From: JBBKXP01 sp038251315
GTDB taxonomy: Bacteria > Pseudomonadota > Alphaproteobacteria > Rhodobacterales > Rhodobacteraceae
Assembly: GCA_038251315.1 (NCBI GenBank)
Contig: JBBSBK010000020.1
Location: 1-44,331, forward strand
DNA: 44,331 bases
Reading direction: 5' to 3'
Position numbers and translations under genes: made by a program. The notes beneath the pieces were generated by a model, which did no database searches, was not told where the DNA came from, and was given only the letters and a program-made list of their open reading frames with translations. Numbering within the stretch: position 1 is the stretch's first letter; each line of letters opens with the position of its first letter. Shown piece after piece: positions 1 through 8,009 of the stretch.

Positions 1-636
1 GGCCGGCCGCTGACCACGTCAGAGCGGGCGTTTCTCGCCGATCTCCACGGCAGCACGCTGGATACCTCGCGTGTCCGCATCTCGGAAAACGCGCTCGTTG
101 GTGCATTCCCCTACAGCGTCCCGACCCGCCCGCGCGTCACCTGTCAGGAACGGATCTATCCGCCCATCGACGGCCCTGTCGCCACGGGCGCGGTCGCGGG
201 CCTGACGCTGTTCAACCATCTGAACACCTCCACCAACTGGACAACCGACGACTATCTGCGCGACTATCCATCCCGCCTGAACCTGCCCGCCGCGATGTTT
301 CTGGCGCACGAGATGACGCATGTCTGGCAATGGCAGAACCGGGCGGTGACGCGTTACCACCCCTTCAAGGCCGCCGTTGAACATCAGACCATCGCCGACC
401 CCTATCTGTTCGACCCCGACACACGCGCCGATCTGCTGACCCTTGGCTACGAACAACAGGCCTCGCTGGTCGAAGAATACGTCTGTTGCCGCACCGTCGC
501 CCCGCATGCGCCGCGCACCAGGCGGCTGTTCGATTTGCTGTCAGCGCATCTGCCGTTGCGACAGATCACCCCCGACCCCCGGCAAGAGGTGATCCTGCCG
601 TGGGACGACGTCGATCTGCATGGAATCTGTGATTAG
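1..636 (+). CDS. HExxH-containing Vgr-related/DUF4157-like protein, 5' end missing
   Basis: The reading frame is open from the first base of the window to a TAG at 634-636, so the start lies upstream and at least 211 residues are visible. The core motif LAHEMTHVWQ (bases about 301-330) is an HExxH zinc-metallopeptidase-type signature followed by a Trp/Gln-rich stretch. This resembles the HELTHVWQ region of small alphaproteobacterial proteins annotated as Vgr-related, and of DUF4157. No transmembrane segment is visible. Catalytic activity is not established, because such families often keep HExxH without proven protease function. The gene converges on the cytochrome c gene and their ends overlap by 4 bp. 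The internal ATG at 295 is only a methionine inside the domain and not a credible start. Confidence 0.6.
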   Translation, partial: GRPLTTSERAFLADLHGSTLDTSRVRISENALVGAFPYSVPTRPRVTCQERIYPPIDGPVATGAVAGLTLFNHLNTSTNWTTDDYLRDYPSRLNLPAAMFLAHEMTHVWQWQNRAVTRYHPFKAAVEHQTIADPYLFDPDTRADLLTLGYEQQASLVEEYVCCRTVAPHAPRTRRLFDLLSAHLPLRQITPDPRQEVILPWDDVDLHGICD

Positions 637-1022
637 CGCTGAATACCTTGCAAATAATTGGTCAGCGCCAGCAACTGCACCGGCACGGGGGTTCCCAGCC
701 CGTCGGTTTCGACAATCACCGTCGGTCCCATGTCTCCCGCCCCGAATTCCGGCATGTCCGCGCTGAAGTGGCTGTTGCGCTGAAACCCGTCGATGGTGCT
801 CATCACATAGTCGCGCGGAAATGTGCCACCGTATTTTCGGGTCAGAACGGTCAAATCCGGAGGCACCTTCGCCAGATCGCGCCCCAACGGGCCGGCGCCG
901 TGCGCGTCGTCCCCGTGGCACCCCGCACAATTTTCCAGAAAGGCCTGCCGCCCGTCGACGGTGACGTCCTGTTCGCAGCCCGCAAGGGCCGCCATCGCCA
1001 GGATGATGATGAAGTTGCGCAT
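633..1022 (-). CDS. Class I cytochrome c lipoprotein
   Basis: This 129-residue protein starts with a lipoprotein signal ending in LAGC, with the acylated Cys at residue 16, so it should be membrane-anchored on the periplasmic side. The haem-binding CxxCH motif is CAGCH at residues 32-36. Met90 in MPEFG is a good candidate for the sixth haem ligand. The size fits a small monohaem electron carrier, but nothing nearby names its redox partner. It converges on the HExxH gene with a 4-bp overlap. The next gene in the same direction, DUF3047, ends about 60 bp upstream, so the two may be co-transcribed. Family assignment is firm; the specific role is unknown. Confidence 0.85.
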   Translation of the reverse strand: MRNFIIILAMAALAGCEQDVTVDGRQAFLENCAGCHGDDAHGAGPLGRDLAKVPPDLTVLTRKYGGTFPRDYVMSTIDGFQRNSHFSADMPEFGAGDMGPTVIVETDGLGTPVPVQLLALTNYLQGIQR

Positions 1023-1085
1023 ATCTGCCCCCGCCTGCTGTTTTGGGCAGGTTAGCAGGTCACGTCGGCCGCGTGTTGATTCATA

Positions 1086-1721
1086 TCAGTTCAGCGCCAA
1101 ATTGCTGACGGTGGCGCGGATCACCGAATCCGTGTCGTCACTGTCCGCCGATACGGCCAGCCCGACCAGTGCTTCGGGAGTCCCGCCAAAAGCCGCCGCA
1201 AAATCGCGGGCCAGATCGACGGTTTCGCTGTGGCTGCCTGTGCCGGCCTGCCGCAGGGCCACCGTGACGCCCTGTCCTGGCGCGTAGGGAGAGGGAACAA
1301 GCACACCCTGACCATAGCTGCCGCCCCAGACATATTGCAGGATTCGCACGCTGGCGCTGCCCATCAGTTGGCGGATGTTGGCACCTCGCAGCGCCTCAGC
1401 CTCGGCCTCCGGGAGAAACACGAAGTAGACCGAGATGTTGCGGTCGTCGCCGCCCTTGCGCCCAAGGTCTGTGGCGGGCACCGATTGGTCCACCTGCCAA
1501 GTCCAGGCCGCGCCGGTCGCGCCCCAGTCGGCGCGCGGCACCGGTGTCCAGGCCAGCGAGACCGCGCCCTCGGAGACGATCCCGAGGTTTGGGCCAAAGC
1601 TGTAGTCGTTGGAGTTGAAAAGCTGGAGCCGCTGTTCGTTCCAGCCGGTTGCGAAGCTGACCGGTCCGGCATGGACGGCAGTGGCGATGAACAGGACGGC
1701 GAGGGGGGCGACAAGGCGCAT
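1086..1721 (-). CDS. DUF3047 family secreted protein
   Basis: The 211-residue product has an N-terminal Sec signal peptide (hydrophobic to about residue 18, cleavage near VHA-GP). The mature part shows features I associate with DUF3047: an early W-x-x-x-V segment, a GDDRNISVYFVFLP block near the middle, a YVWGG motif, and a C-terminal stretch ending in a DSDDTDS segment. The family is thought to be periplasmic and beta-rich, but has no established biochemical role. The 190 bp upstream (to the lolD stop) should hold its promoter; I could not single out -35/-10 boxes there. It may form a unit with the cytochrome c gene that follows. Confidence 0.75.
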   Translation of the reverse strand: MRLVAPLAVLFIATAVHAGPVSFATGWNEQRLQLFNSNDYSFGPNLGIVSEGAVSLAWTPVPRADWGATGAAWTWQVDQSVPATDLGRKGGDDRNISVYFVFLPEAEAEALRGANIRQLMGSASVRILQYVWGGSYGQGVLVPSPYAPGQGVTVALRQAGTGSHSETVDLARDFAAAFGGTPEALVGLAVSADSDDTDSVIRATVSNLALN

Positions 1722-1913
1722 GGCGGTGACTTTCCTGAAAGGCGTTCACCGGTCATCTAGCGCGACCGACTGGCATACTTGTCACAAGTCCGACACTGCG
1801 CATCCCGTGCGGGAAGCGAGGTCAATCACGCTGCGCTGTTTGCGAAGGCGCAACGTCAGATTCAGCCCAGCTAACCTGATCGGCCTTGGCCCTGTGCACG
1901 ACCCCGGCCAACG

Positions 1914-2603
1914 TCAGTGCGTATGGGGCACGATCCGACCGCCGTCCAGCCTGACGGTGCGGTCCATCCGCGCAGCGAGGTCAAGGTTGTGCGTCGCGAT
2001 GACTGCCGACAGGCCGGTGGCGCGCACAAGGTCCATCAGCGTCATGAACACCCGGTCGGACGTCGCCGGATCAAGGTTGCCGGTCGGTTCATCGGCCAGC
2101 AACAGGCGCGGTTGGTTGGCCAGCGCGCGGCAGAACGCCACCCGCTGCTGTTCACCCCCAGACAGGGCGGCAGGTCGGTGGCTCGACCGATCGGCGACGC
2201 CGACCTGATCCAGCAGGGCGCGGGCACGGGCCGTCGCATCGCGGTGGCTGATACCGTTAGCCAATTGCGGCAGGACGATGTTTTCCTCGGCAGAAAATTC
2301 GGGCAACAGGTGGTGGAACTGGTAGATGAACCCCACTGTGGCGCGGCGCACGGCGGTGCGTTTGCGGTCGGAAAGGTCGGTCATGTCGGTGCCGTCGATG
2401 CTGACGCGGCCCACGTCGGGGGTGTCGAGCAGGCCAGCGATATGCAGCAGAGTCGACTTGCCGGCGCCAGAGGGCGCAACAAGGGCGACCACTTCGCCTG
2501 TTTGCACCATCAGGTCAGCGGCTTGCAAAACCTTGACCTGGTTCGGTTTTCCGGCGTTGTAGGTTTTCGACACGCCGGTCACGCGCAGCAGCGGATCATT
2601 CAT
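1914..2603 (-). CDS. lolD: Lipoprotein-releasing ABC transporter ATPase LolD
   Basis: This 229-residue ABC ATPase powers release of lipoproteins from the inner membrane to the LolA carrier. Walker A is APSGAGKST (residues 43-51), the signature is LSGGEQQR (147-154), Walker B is LLLADE (167-172), and the H-loop His is near 204. The MacB/LolD subfamily is indicated by the short single-domain form, by FHHLLPEFSAEEN after the Q-loop, and by pairing with a LolC/E permease gene that overlaps it by 8 bp upstream. The Ala opening Walker A in place of the usual Gly is, to my knowledge, common in alphaproteobacterial LolD and not a defect. It is the last gene of the minus-strand group with lolC/E. Confidence 0.93.
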   Translation of the reverse strand: MNDPLLRVTGVSKTYNAGKPNQVKVLQAADLMVQTGEVVALVAPSGAGKSTLLHIAGLLDTPDVGRVSIDGTDMTDLSDRKRTAVRRATVGFIYQFHHLLPEFSAEENIVLPQLANGISHRDATARARALLDQVGVADRSSHRPAALSGGEQQRVAFCRALANQPRLLLADEPTGNLDPATSDRVFMTLMDLVRATGLSAVIATHNLDLAARMDRTVRLDGGRIVPHTH

Positions 2604-3855
2604 AGCGCAGCGCCTCGACCGGGTTCATCCGTGCGGCGCGGCGGGCCGGAAAGATGGTGACGATCCAGCTAAGACCCAAGGACAGACTGACGGCGGAAAC
2701 CACGTCGCGCAGCTGCAGCTTGGCCGGAATTGCATAGATGCCACGGATTTCCGGGTCCCAGACCCCGCCCCCGGCGACATAGTTCACCAGGCTGAAAATC
2801 TGGTCGATATAAAGCGCGAACAGGCAGCCGAGGACGACGCCCAGCGCTGTGCCCACGGTCCCGATCCCGGCCCCGCATATGAAGAAGATCCGCAGGATCG
2901 ACCCTTCGGTCAGGCCGACGGTGCGCAGGATACCGACATCGCGGCCTTTATTCTTGACCAGCATGATGAGGCCGGAAATGATGTTCATCGAGGCGATCAG
3001 GACGAGGATCGACAGGATCACGAACATCACGTTGTCCTCGATCGTGAGTGCCCGCAGGTAGCGCCCGACCCGATCCTGCCAGCTGTAGGACCAAAGCCCT
3101 GGCCCGGCCGCGTCGGCGACCGCAAATTTCATGTCGTCGGCGGCGTTCAGGTCGGCAATGCGCACCTCAAGCGCGTCGGCCATGCCGTCCTGATTGAAGA
3201 TCAGTTGCGCCACGTCGAACGGCAGATAGGCGCGCACCTCGTCGATCTGATAGCGACCTGTCGAAAAGATGTAAGTCACCGGATAGGAATTGACGCGCGT
3301 TGACCGCCCCATCGGCGTCGCAGTGCCGCTGCGGATCGTGATTTCAACGCGGTCGCCCAAGCCCACGCGCAGCCGGTCGGCCAGTTCGGAGCCGAGCGCG
3401 ATGCCATCCGGGAAATCGGCCAGATCGCCTATGGTGCGGTCGCCCTGCACGATGGCGGGCGAGTTTTTCAGGTCGTCGGGACGGATGCCGTAGATGTCGG
3501 CAAGCGTGTCGATGCCATTCGCGCTGGCCATCGACTGCCCCCGGATCAACGGATCGACCGACACGACCCCCGGCACGGCGCCGATCCGGGTCGCGACAGT
3601 GTCGTAATCGCCGATCCCCCGGTCCACCGACTGCACCGTGATATGGGCGTCGGCGCCGACGATGGTATCGACGAATTCGGCGCGAAAACCGGTGCGCACG
3701 GCCAGGGTCGCGATCAGCGCAAAGACGGCCAGCGTCACCCCGATCAGGCTGATCCAGGTCATCACGCTGACGCCGCCCTCGGCCCGTCGGGCGCGGATAT
3801 AGCGCCAGGCGATCATCCACTCGAAAGCGGCAAAGGGGCGGGTGCTGGCTGACAT
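2596..3855 (-). CDS. lolC: Lipoprotein-releasing system permease (LolC/LolE family, LolF-like)
   Basis: This inner-membrane permease partner of LolD is 419 residues from the ATG at 3855. An upstream GTG at 3882 would add nine residues, but the ATG matches the family start (MSAS..PFAAFEWMIAWRY). A first membrane helix follows (VMTWISLIGVTLAVFALIATL). A large periplasmic domain and three C-terminal helices come next, ending in the cytoplasmic motif ARRAARMNPVEALRYE, which is typical of FtsX/LolC proteins. Only one permease gene is present. That is usual in alphaproteobacteria, where a single LolC/E hybrid is thought to act as a homodimer. It overlaps lolD by 8 bp, so translation is probably coupled. 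Confidence 0.9.
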   Translation of the reverse strand: MSASTRPFAAFEWMIAWRYIRARRAEGGVSVMTWISLIGVTLAVFALIATLAVRTGFRAEFVDTIVGADAHITVQSVDRGIGDYDTVATRIGAVPGVVSVDPLIRGQSMASANGIDTLADIYGIRPDDLKNSPAIVQGDRTIGDLADFPDGIALGSELADRLRVGLGDRVEITIRSGTATPMGRSTRVNSYPVTYIFSTGRYQIDEVRAYLPFDVAQLIFNQDGMADALEVRIADLNAADDMKFAVADAAGPGLWSYSWQDRVGRYLRALTIEDNVMFVILSILVLIASMNIISGLIMLVKNKGRDVGILRTVGLTEGSILRIFFICGAGIGTVGTALGVVLGCLFALYIDQIFSLVNYVAGGGVWDPEIRGIYAIPAKLQLRDVVSAVSLSLGLSWIVTIFPARRAARMNPVEALRYE

Positions 3856-4040
3856 GATTGCTCGGTCTTTGTTTTGGCGCACCTTGTGGCTTGGCCCTTA
3901 TGACGTCAAGGCGCAAGGGCGCGTGGCGGAAAGGTGCCGACCCCGCGAGAGCAGGTTTTTCCCGCCCATTCGGATGCCCTGCGACTGGCCTGGCCACACG
4001 GCACTGTGGCCGCTGGAACTGGTCAAGTCGAACGGAGGTT

Positions 4041-4754
4041 TCAGTAGTGATTGCCTGCCCCTTGCAGGGCGGGCAACTTGCCTGGATCGGCCAGCGCCTT
4101 GCCCTTGGCCGCCCAAAGCAAGCCGCGCCGCAGCATATCGTGCGCGGGCCCATGTTCGATCACATCAGCATGGTGGCCCAGCGAACTGTAGTAAACTCGC
4201 CCCTGCCCCCATTTCCGCGTCCAGGCCACAGGCATGTCAACCGGTCCGTTCGGACTGTGATACCAGTCCACGGTCGGAAACCGGGTTGTCGCCAGCACGT
4301 GATTGGCCGGATCGACGTGCAGGTAATACTGTTCCGATGAAACTTCGAAATCGTCGAGGCCTGTGGTCAATTCGTGATCCTTGTCAACGATCCGCACAGT
4401 GTATTTCACTCCGTCACCACCCGGATGGGCAACCCAGTTGGCCCCGGTCATGAACTGCCACAGGGTCATATCGCGGAATGCATCGCACATCCCGCCGTGA
4501 CACCCGGCAAGGCCAGTGCCATGCGCAACCGCTTCGCTGACGTTGGCGATCTGGTCGCGGGAGGCGGTCGTCATCGTCCAGACCGGGACGATCAGGTCGT
4601 GGGTTTTCAGCGCCTCGGGATCGTCGAAACAGGCCAGCGAGTCGGTGACGGTGACGGTCATGGCAGCCTCGGCCAGTATCTTGCGGAACACTTCGGCCAC
4701 GCGGTCGGGCTGATGCCCGTTCCAGCCGCCCCACGTGATCAAAGCCGTCGTCAT
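4041..4754 (-). CDS. ThuA-like domain protein (glutamine amidotransferase-like fold)
   Basis: The 237-residue protein fits the ThuA/trehalose-utilisation family. It opens with a beta strand and loop, ALITWGGWNGHQP. It carries the HGGMCDAFRD segment at the position of the class I amidotransferase nucleophile elbow, and later the SSLGHH segment close to the C terminus. The family resembles glutamine amidotransferases without the full catalytic triad, and its biochemical role is unclear. No signal peptide is seen. The gene begins 6 bp after the proS stop and probably shares its transcript. Its neighbours suggest no sugar pathway, so the trehalose label should not be taken literally. Confidence 0.8.
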   Translation of the reverse strand: MTTALITWGGWNGHQPDRVAEVFRKILAEAAMTVTVTDSLACFDDPEALKTHDLIVPVWTMTTASRDQIANVSEAVAHGTGLAGCHGGMCDAFRDMTLWQFMTGANWVAHPGGDGVKYTVRIVDKDHELTTGLDDFEVSSEQYYLHVDPANHVLATTRFPTVDWYHSPNGPVDMPVAWTRKWGQGRVYYSSLGHHADVIEHGPAHDMLRRGLLWAAKGKALADPGKLPALQGAGNHY

Positions 4755-4760
4755 CCCGCC

Positions 4761-6098
4761 TCAGCCCTTCCGATAAATGCCCGCGACCTTTTCAACTGCC
4801 TGCGCAACCGGCATTTCTTCGCTAAGGCCCGACTTGCGTGACGTCACCTCGACCACCCCGTTCTTCAACCCGCGCGGGCCGACGGTGATCCGCCACGGCA
4901 GGCCGATCAGGTCCATCGTGGCGAACTTGCCGCCGGCGCGTTCGTCGCGGTCGTCATAGAGCGGGTCGAGCCCAATCTGGGTCAGTGATGCGTAGATCGC
5001 GTCGCAGGCCGCATCGGTTTCGGCGTCGCCCTGCCGCAGATTGACGATGCCGCAGTGGAACGGCGTCACACCTTCGGGCCAGATGATACCCTTGTCATCG
5101 TGGCTCGCCTCAATGATCGCGCCCAGCAGGCGGGACACGCCGATGCCATGCGATCCCATGTGGACCGGCACCGGTTTGCCGTCGGGGCCCTGCACCAGCG
5201 CCTTCATCGGCTCGGAATACTTGGTGCCGAAATAGAATATCTGTCCCACTTCGATCCCGCGTGATGATTTGCGCCGCTCTGCCGGAATTGCGTCGAACAG
5301 GGCGGGATCGTGGGTTTCGTCGGTCCGGGCATAGGGTGTCGTCCACTCCCGCACAATTTCGGCGCAGGCGGCACGGTCATCGTAATCGACGGTGCGTTGG
5401 CCAAACGTCAGATCAAGAATCGCGCTGTCGTAGAACACTTCACTTTCGCCGGTGTCGGCAAGGACGAGGAATTCGTGCGTATCCTCGCCGCCGATCGGCC
5501 CGGAATCGGCCCGCATCGGGATCGCCTTGAGGCCCATGCGTTCATAGGTGCGCAGATAGCTGACCATGTGCCGGTTGTAGGCATGCAGCGCCGCGTCCTT
5601 GTCGATGTCAAAGTTGTAGCCGTCCTTCATCAAAAACTCGCGGCCCCGCATGACACCGAAACGCGGGCGCATTTCGTCGCGGAATTTCCACTGGATGTGG
5701 TACAGCGTCATCGGCAGGTCTTTGTAGCTGCTGACGTGGCTGCGGAAGATGTCGGTGATCATCTCTTCGTTGGTCGGGCCATACAGCAGGTCTCGTTTCT
5801 GGCGGTCGGTGATGCGCAGCATCTCCTCGCCATAATCGTCATAGCGACCGCTTTCGCGCCACAGGTCCGCCGATTGCAGCGTCGGCATCAGCATCGGGAT
5901 GTGGCCCGCCCTGATCTGTTCCTCATGCACGATGTTTTCCAGCTTGCGCAGCACCTTGAACCCGAGGGGAAGCCAGGAATAGATTCCCGCCGTTGCCTGT
6001 TTGATCATCCCCGCCCGCAGCATCAGGCGATGGCTGACGATCTGCGCCTCGGCGGGGTTTTCTTTCAGGGTGGGCAGAAAATAGCGGGAAAGGCGCAT
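4761..6098 (-). CDS. proS: Prolyl-tRNA synthetase, short alphaproteobacterial type
   Basis: This class II aminoacyl-tRNA synthetase charges tRNA-Pro in the cytoplasm. Its 445 residues match the short form that lacks the roughly 180-residue editing insert of E. coli ProS. Class II motif 1 lies around QATAGIYSWLPLGFKVL, motif 2 around FRDEMRPRFGVMRGREF, and motif 3 is GSHGIGVSRLLGAIIEA. The anticodon-binding domain forms the C-terminal third, with YDDRDERAGGKFATMDLIG. The start MRLSRYFLPTLKENP is the usual family N terminus. It is followed by the ThuA-like gene, then lolC/E and lolD, an order I recall from related genomes. Upstream is a divergent promoter region shared with the AI-2E-family permease. 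Confidence 0.96.
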   Translation of the reverse strand: MRLSRYFLPTLKENPAEAQIVSHRLMLRAGMIKQATAGIYSWLPLGFKVLRKLENIVHEEQIRAGHIPMLMPTLQSADLWRESGRYDDYGEEMLRITDRQKRDLLYGPTNEEMITDIFRSHVSSYKDLPMTLYHIQWKFRDEMRPRFGVMRGREFLMKDGYNFDIDKDAALHAYNRHMVSYLRTYERMGLKAIPMRADSGPIGGEDTHEFLVLADTGESEVFYDSAILDLTFGQRTVDYDDRAACAEIVREWTTPYARTDETHDPALFDAIPAERRKSSRGIEVGQIFYFGTKYSEPMKALVQGPDGKPVPVHMGSHGIGVSRLLGAIIEASHDDKGIIWPEGVTPFHCGIVNLRQGDAETDAACDAIYASLTQIGLDPLYDDRDERAGGKFATMDLIGLPWRITVGPRGLKNGVVEVTSRKSGLSEEMPVAQAVEKVAGIYRKG

Positions 6099-6228
6099 GG
6101 CGGACCTGTTCGGGATGATTGCCGGACGGGTTTAGACAGGCGGCGACGGGCAGGCAAGGGCGTGGTGCGATTGAGTGCTTGAAATACAACGTTGCAGCGG
6201 TGACATAGGTGCGAACCAAGGAGGCGTG

Positions 6229-7302
6229 ATGGCCCTGCCCGTTCAGAAACAGGCGATGTACTGGGGGATTGCCACGGCGGTCTTTCTGGTCGCGTTGTGG
6301 TATCTGGGCAATGTGATCCTGCCGTTCCTGCTGGGCGGCGCGATCGCTTATTGTCTTGACCCTATCGCTGACCGGCTGGAGCGGCTTGGGCTGAGCCGGG
6401 TGATGGCGGTGGTCGTCATCACGCTGGCGGCGCTTCTGGTCTTTGCGCTGCTGGTCCTGCTGGTCATTCCGCTGCTCATCCAGCAGGCGGCGGCCCTGAT
6501 CGACACCGCCCCTGATCTGTTCGCGAGGTTGCAGAACTGGCTGACCGAACGGTTTCCGCAGGCGATGGACGAGGGCAGCACGATCCGCACCCAACTGTCC
6601 AACATCGGGGCGGCGATCCAGTCGCGCGGCGGCGCGCTGTTCCAGGGGGTGCTGACGTCGGCGCTGACGCTCATCAACATTCTGGTTCTGCTGGTCGTGG
6701 TGCCGGTGGTGGCGTTCTACCTGCTGCTTGACTGGGACAACATGGTCGCCCGGATCGACGACCTGCTGCCGCGCGACCATGCTCCGACGATCCGTCAGAT
6801 CGGCCGTGACATCGACCGCACGCTGGCGTCGTTCATTCGCGGCCAAGGCACGGTCTGTCTGGTCATGGGCATCTTTTACGCCGCCGGGCTGATGCTGGTC
6901 GGGTTGAACTTCGGTCTTGTCGTCGGATCGCTTGCCGGGCTCATCACGTTCATTCCCTATGTCGGGGCGCTGATCGGCGGGGTGCTGGCGATCGGGCTGG
7001 CGCTGTTCCAGTTCTGGGGCGATTGGGTCTGGATCGGGGCGGTGATCGCGGTCTTTGCGCTGGGTCAGTTTCTTGAGGGGAACATCATCACGCCCCGTCT
7101 GGTCGGCAATTCGGTGGGGTTGCACCCGGTCTGGCTGATCTTTGCGTTGTCGGTGTTCGGGGCACTGTTCGGGTTTGTCGGCCTGCTGGTGGCCGTGCCG
7201 GTGGCGGCGGTGATCGGCGTGCTGATCCGCTTTGTCATTGGCCGTTACAGGGAAGGGCCGTTGTATCAGGGGCAAGACAAACCGCGCCCGAAAAAGCGAT
7301 GA
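6229..7302 (+). CDS. AI-2E family transporter (PerM/YdgG-like permease)
   Basis: This is a 357-residue polytopic membrane protein. The ATG at 6229 follows an excellent AAGGAGG ribosome-binding site; a TTG at 6175 would give an unneeded extension. It has about eight membrane helices, with a pair at the N terminus (MYWGIATAVFLVALWY and later ALLVFALLVLLVIPLLI). A soluble middle region contains RDIDRTLASFIRGQG, and the C-terminal helices carry FIPYVGALIGGVLAI and PRLVGNSVGLHP, both typical of the family. Members include exporters of AI-2 and Na+/H+ antiporters, so the substrate cannot be assigned. It overlaps hdaA by 4 bp (ATGA), so the two genes are translationally coupled. Confidence 0.88.
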   Translation: MALPVQKQAMYWGIATAVFLVALWYLGNVILPFLLGGAIAYCLDPIADRLERLGLSRVMAVVVITLAALLVFALLVLLVIPLLIQQAAALIDTAPDLFARLQNWLTERFPQAMDEGSTIRTQLSNIGAAIQSRGGALFQGVLTSALTLINILVLLVVVPVVAFYLLLDWDNMVARIDDLLPRDHAPTIRQIGRDIDRTLASFIRGQGTVCLVMGIFYAAGLMLVGLNFGLVVGSLAGLITFIPYVGALIGGVLAIGLALFQFWGDWVWIGAVIAVFALGQFLEGNIITPRLVGNSVGLHPVWLIFALSVFGALFGFVGLLVAVPVAAVIGVLIRFVIGRYREGPLYQGQDKPRPKKR

Positions 7303-7970
7303 CCCGCCAGTTGTCCTTCGATTACCCGGCGTCGGTGTCGCTGGGGGGTGCAGATTTCTTTGTCTCCGATGCCAATCGGCAGGCCTGGGCCATGGTCATG
7401 GCCCCCGATACCTGGCCCCAGGGCAAGCTGGCGCTGTCGGGACCGCGCGGGTCGGGCAAGACCCACCTCGCGCGCGTTTTTGCCGCACAGACGGGGGCAG
7501 TGGTGTTGCAGGCCGCCGACCTGCCCGCCGACCTGCTCCCGCCCGGGCCGGTCGTGGTGATCGAGGATATGGAGCATTTGCCACCCGGCGCCCAGGCGGC
7601 TGTGTTCCACCTGCACAATCACCTGCACGCCACCGGCGGGCGGTTGTTGCTGACGGCGGCGACTCCCCCGGCGCGCTGGCCGCTGACCCTGTCCGACCTT
7701 GCCAGCAGGATGCATGCGGCCACCCATGTCGGCATCAGGGATCCCGACGATGCCCTGTTGGCGGCCGTCATCATGAAGCAGTTCGCCGACCGCCAGATCG
7801 CCCCCGCCCCTGACCTTGCCACGTACCTCGCCCCGAGGATCGAGCGGTCGTTCTCCGCCGTCGCCGCCATCGTCGCGGCATTGGACGCGGCAGCGTTGAC
7901 GTCGGGCAAGCCGGTCACCCGGCACCTTGCGCGGACCCTGCTGGACAAGCATCGCGCAGCCCTGCGATAG
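7299..7970 (+). CDS. hdaA: DnaA-related regulatory AAA+ protein HdaA
   Basis: The 223-residue protein matches the AAA+ core of DnaA without the DnaA N-terminal and DNA-binding domains, as in Hda/HdaA. Walker A is GPRGSGKT (residues 48-55) and Walker B is VVVIED (85-90). Segments ASRM and IERSFSAVAAIVAALDAAAL correspond to sensor and lid regions. In Caulobacter, HdaA works with the beta clamp to stimulate ATP hydrolysis by DnaA and so limits re-initiation. The N-terminal QLSFDYP is a plausible clamp-binding motif. It overlaps the upstream permease by 4 bp and lies 39 bp before ppk, an arrangement I recall as common in alphaproteobacteria. Confidence 0.88.
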   Translation: MTRQLSFDYPASVSLGGADFFVSDANRQAWAMVMAPDTWPQGKLALSGPRGSGKTHLARVFAAQTGAVVLQAADLPADLLPPGPVVVIEDMEHLPPGAQAAVFHLHNHLHATGGRLLLTAATPPARWPLTLSDLASRMHAATHVGIRDPDDALLAAVIMKQFADRQIAPAPDLATYLAPRIERSFSAVAAIVAALDAAALTSGKPVTRHLARTLLDKHRAALR

Positions 7971-8009
7971 TGTCACCACACCGTCACAAAAGCCTGCCAA
8001 AGGGGCGCG

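Noticed and set aside
1914..2603. LolD Walker A begins with Ala where Gly is usual
   Set aside because: All functional residues are intact and this variant is, as far as I recall, standard in alphaproteobacterial LolD.
4041..4754. Trehalose pathway gene, from the ThuA-like label
   Set aside because: No trehalose transport or metabolism genes surround it; the name reflects the domain only.
4761..6098. ProS seems to lack the editing domain
   Set aside because: The short form without the insert is normal for alphaproteobacteria; it is not a deletion.
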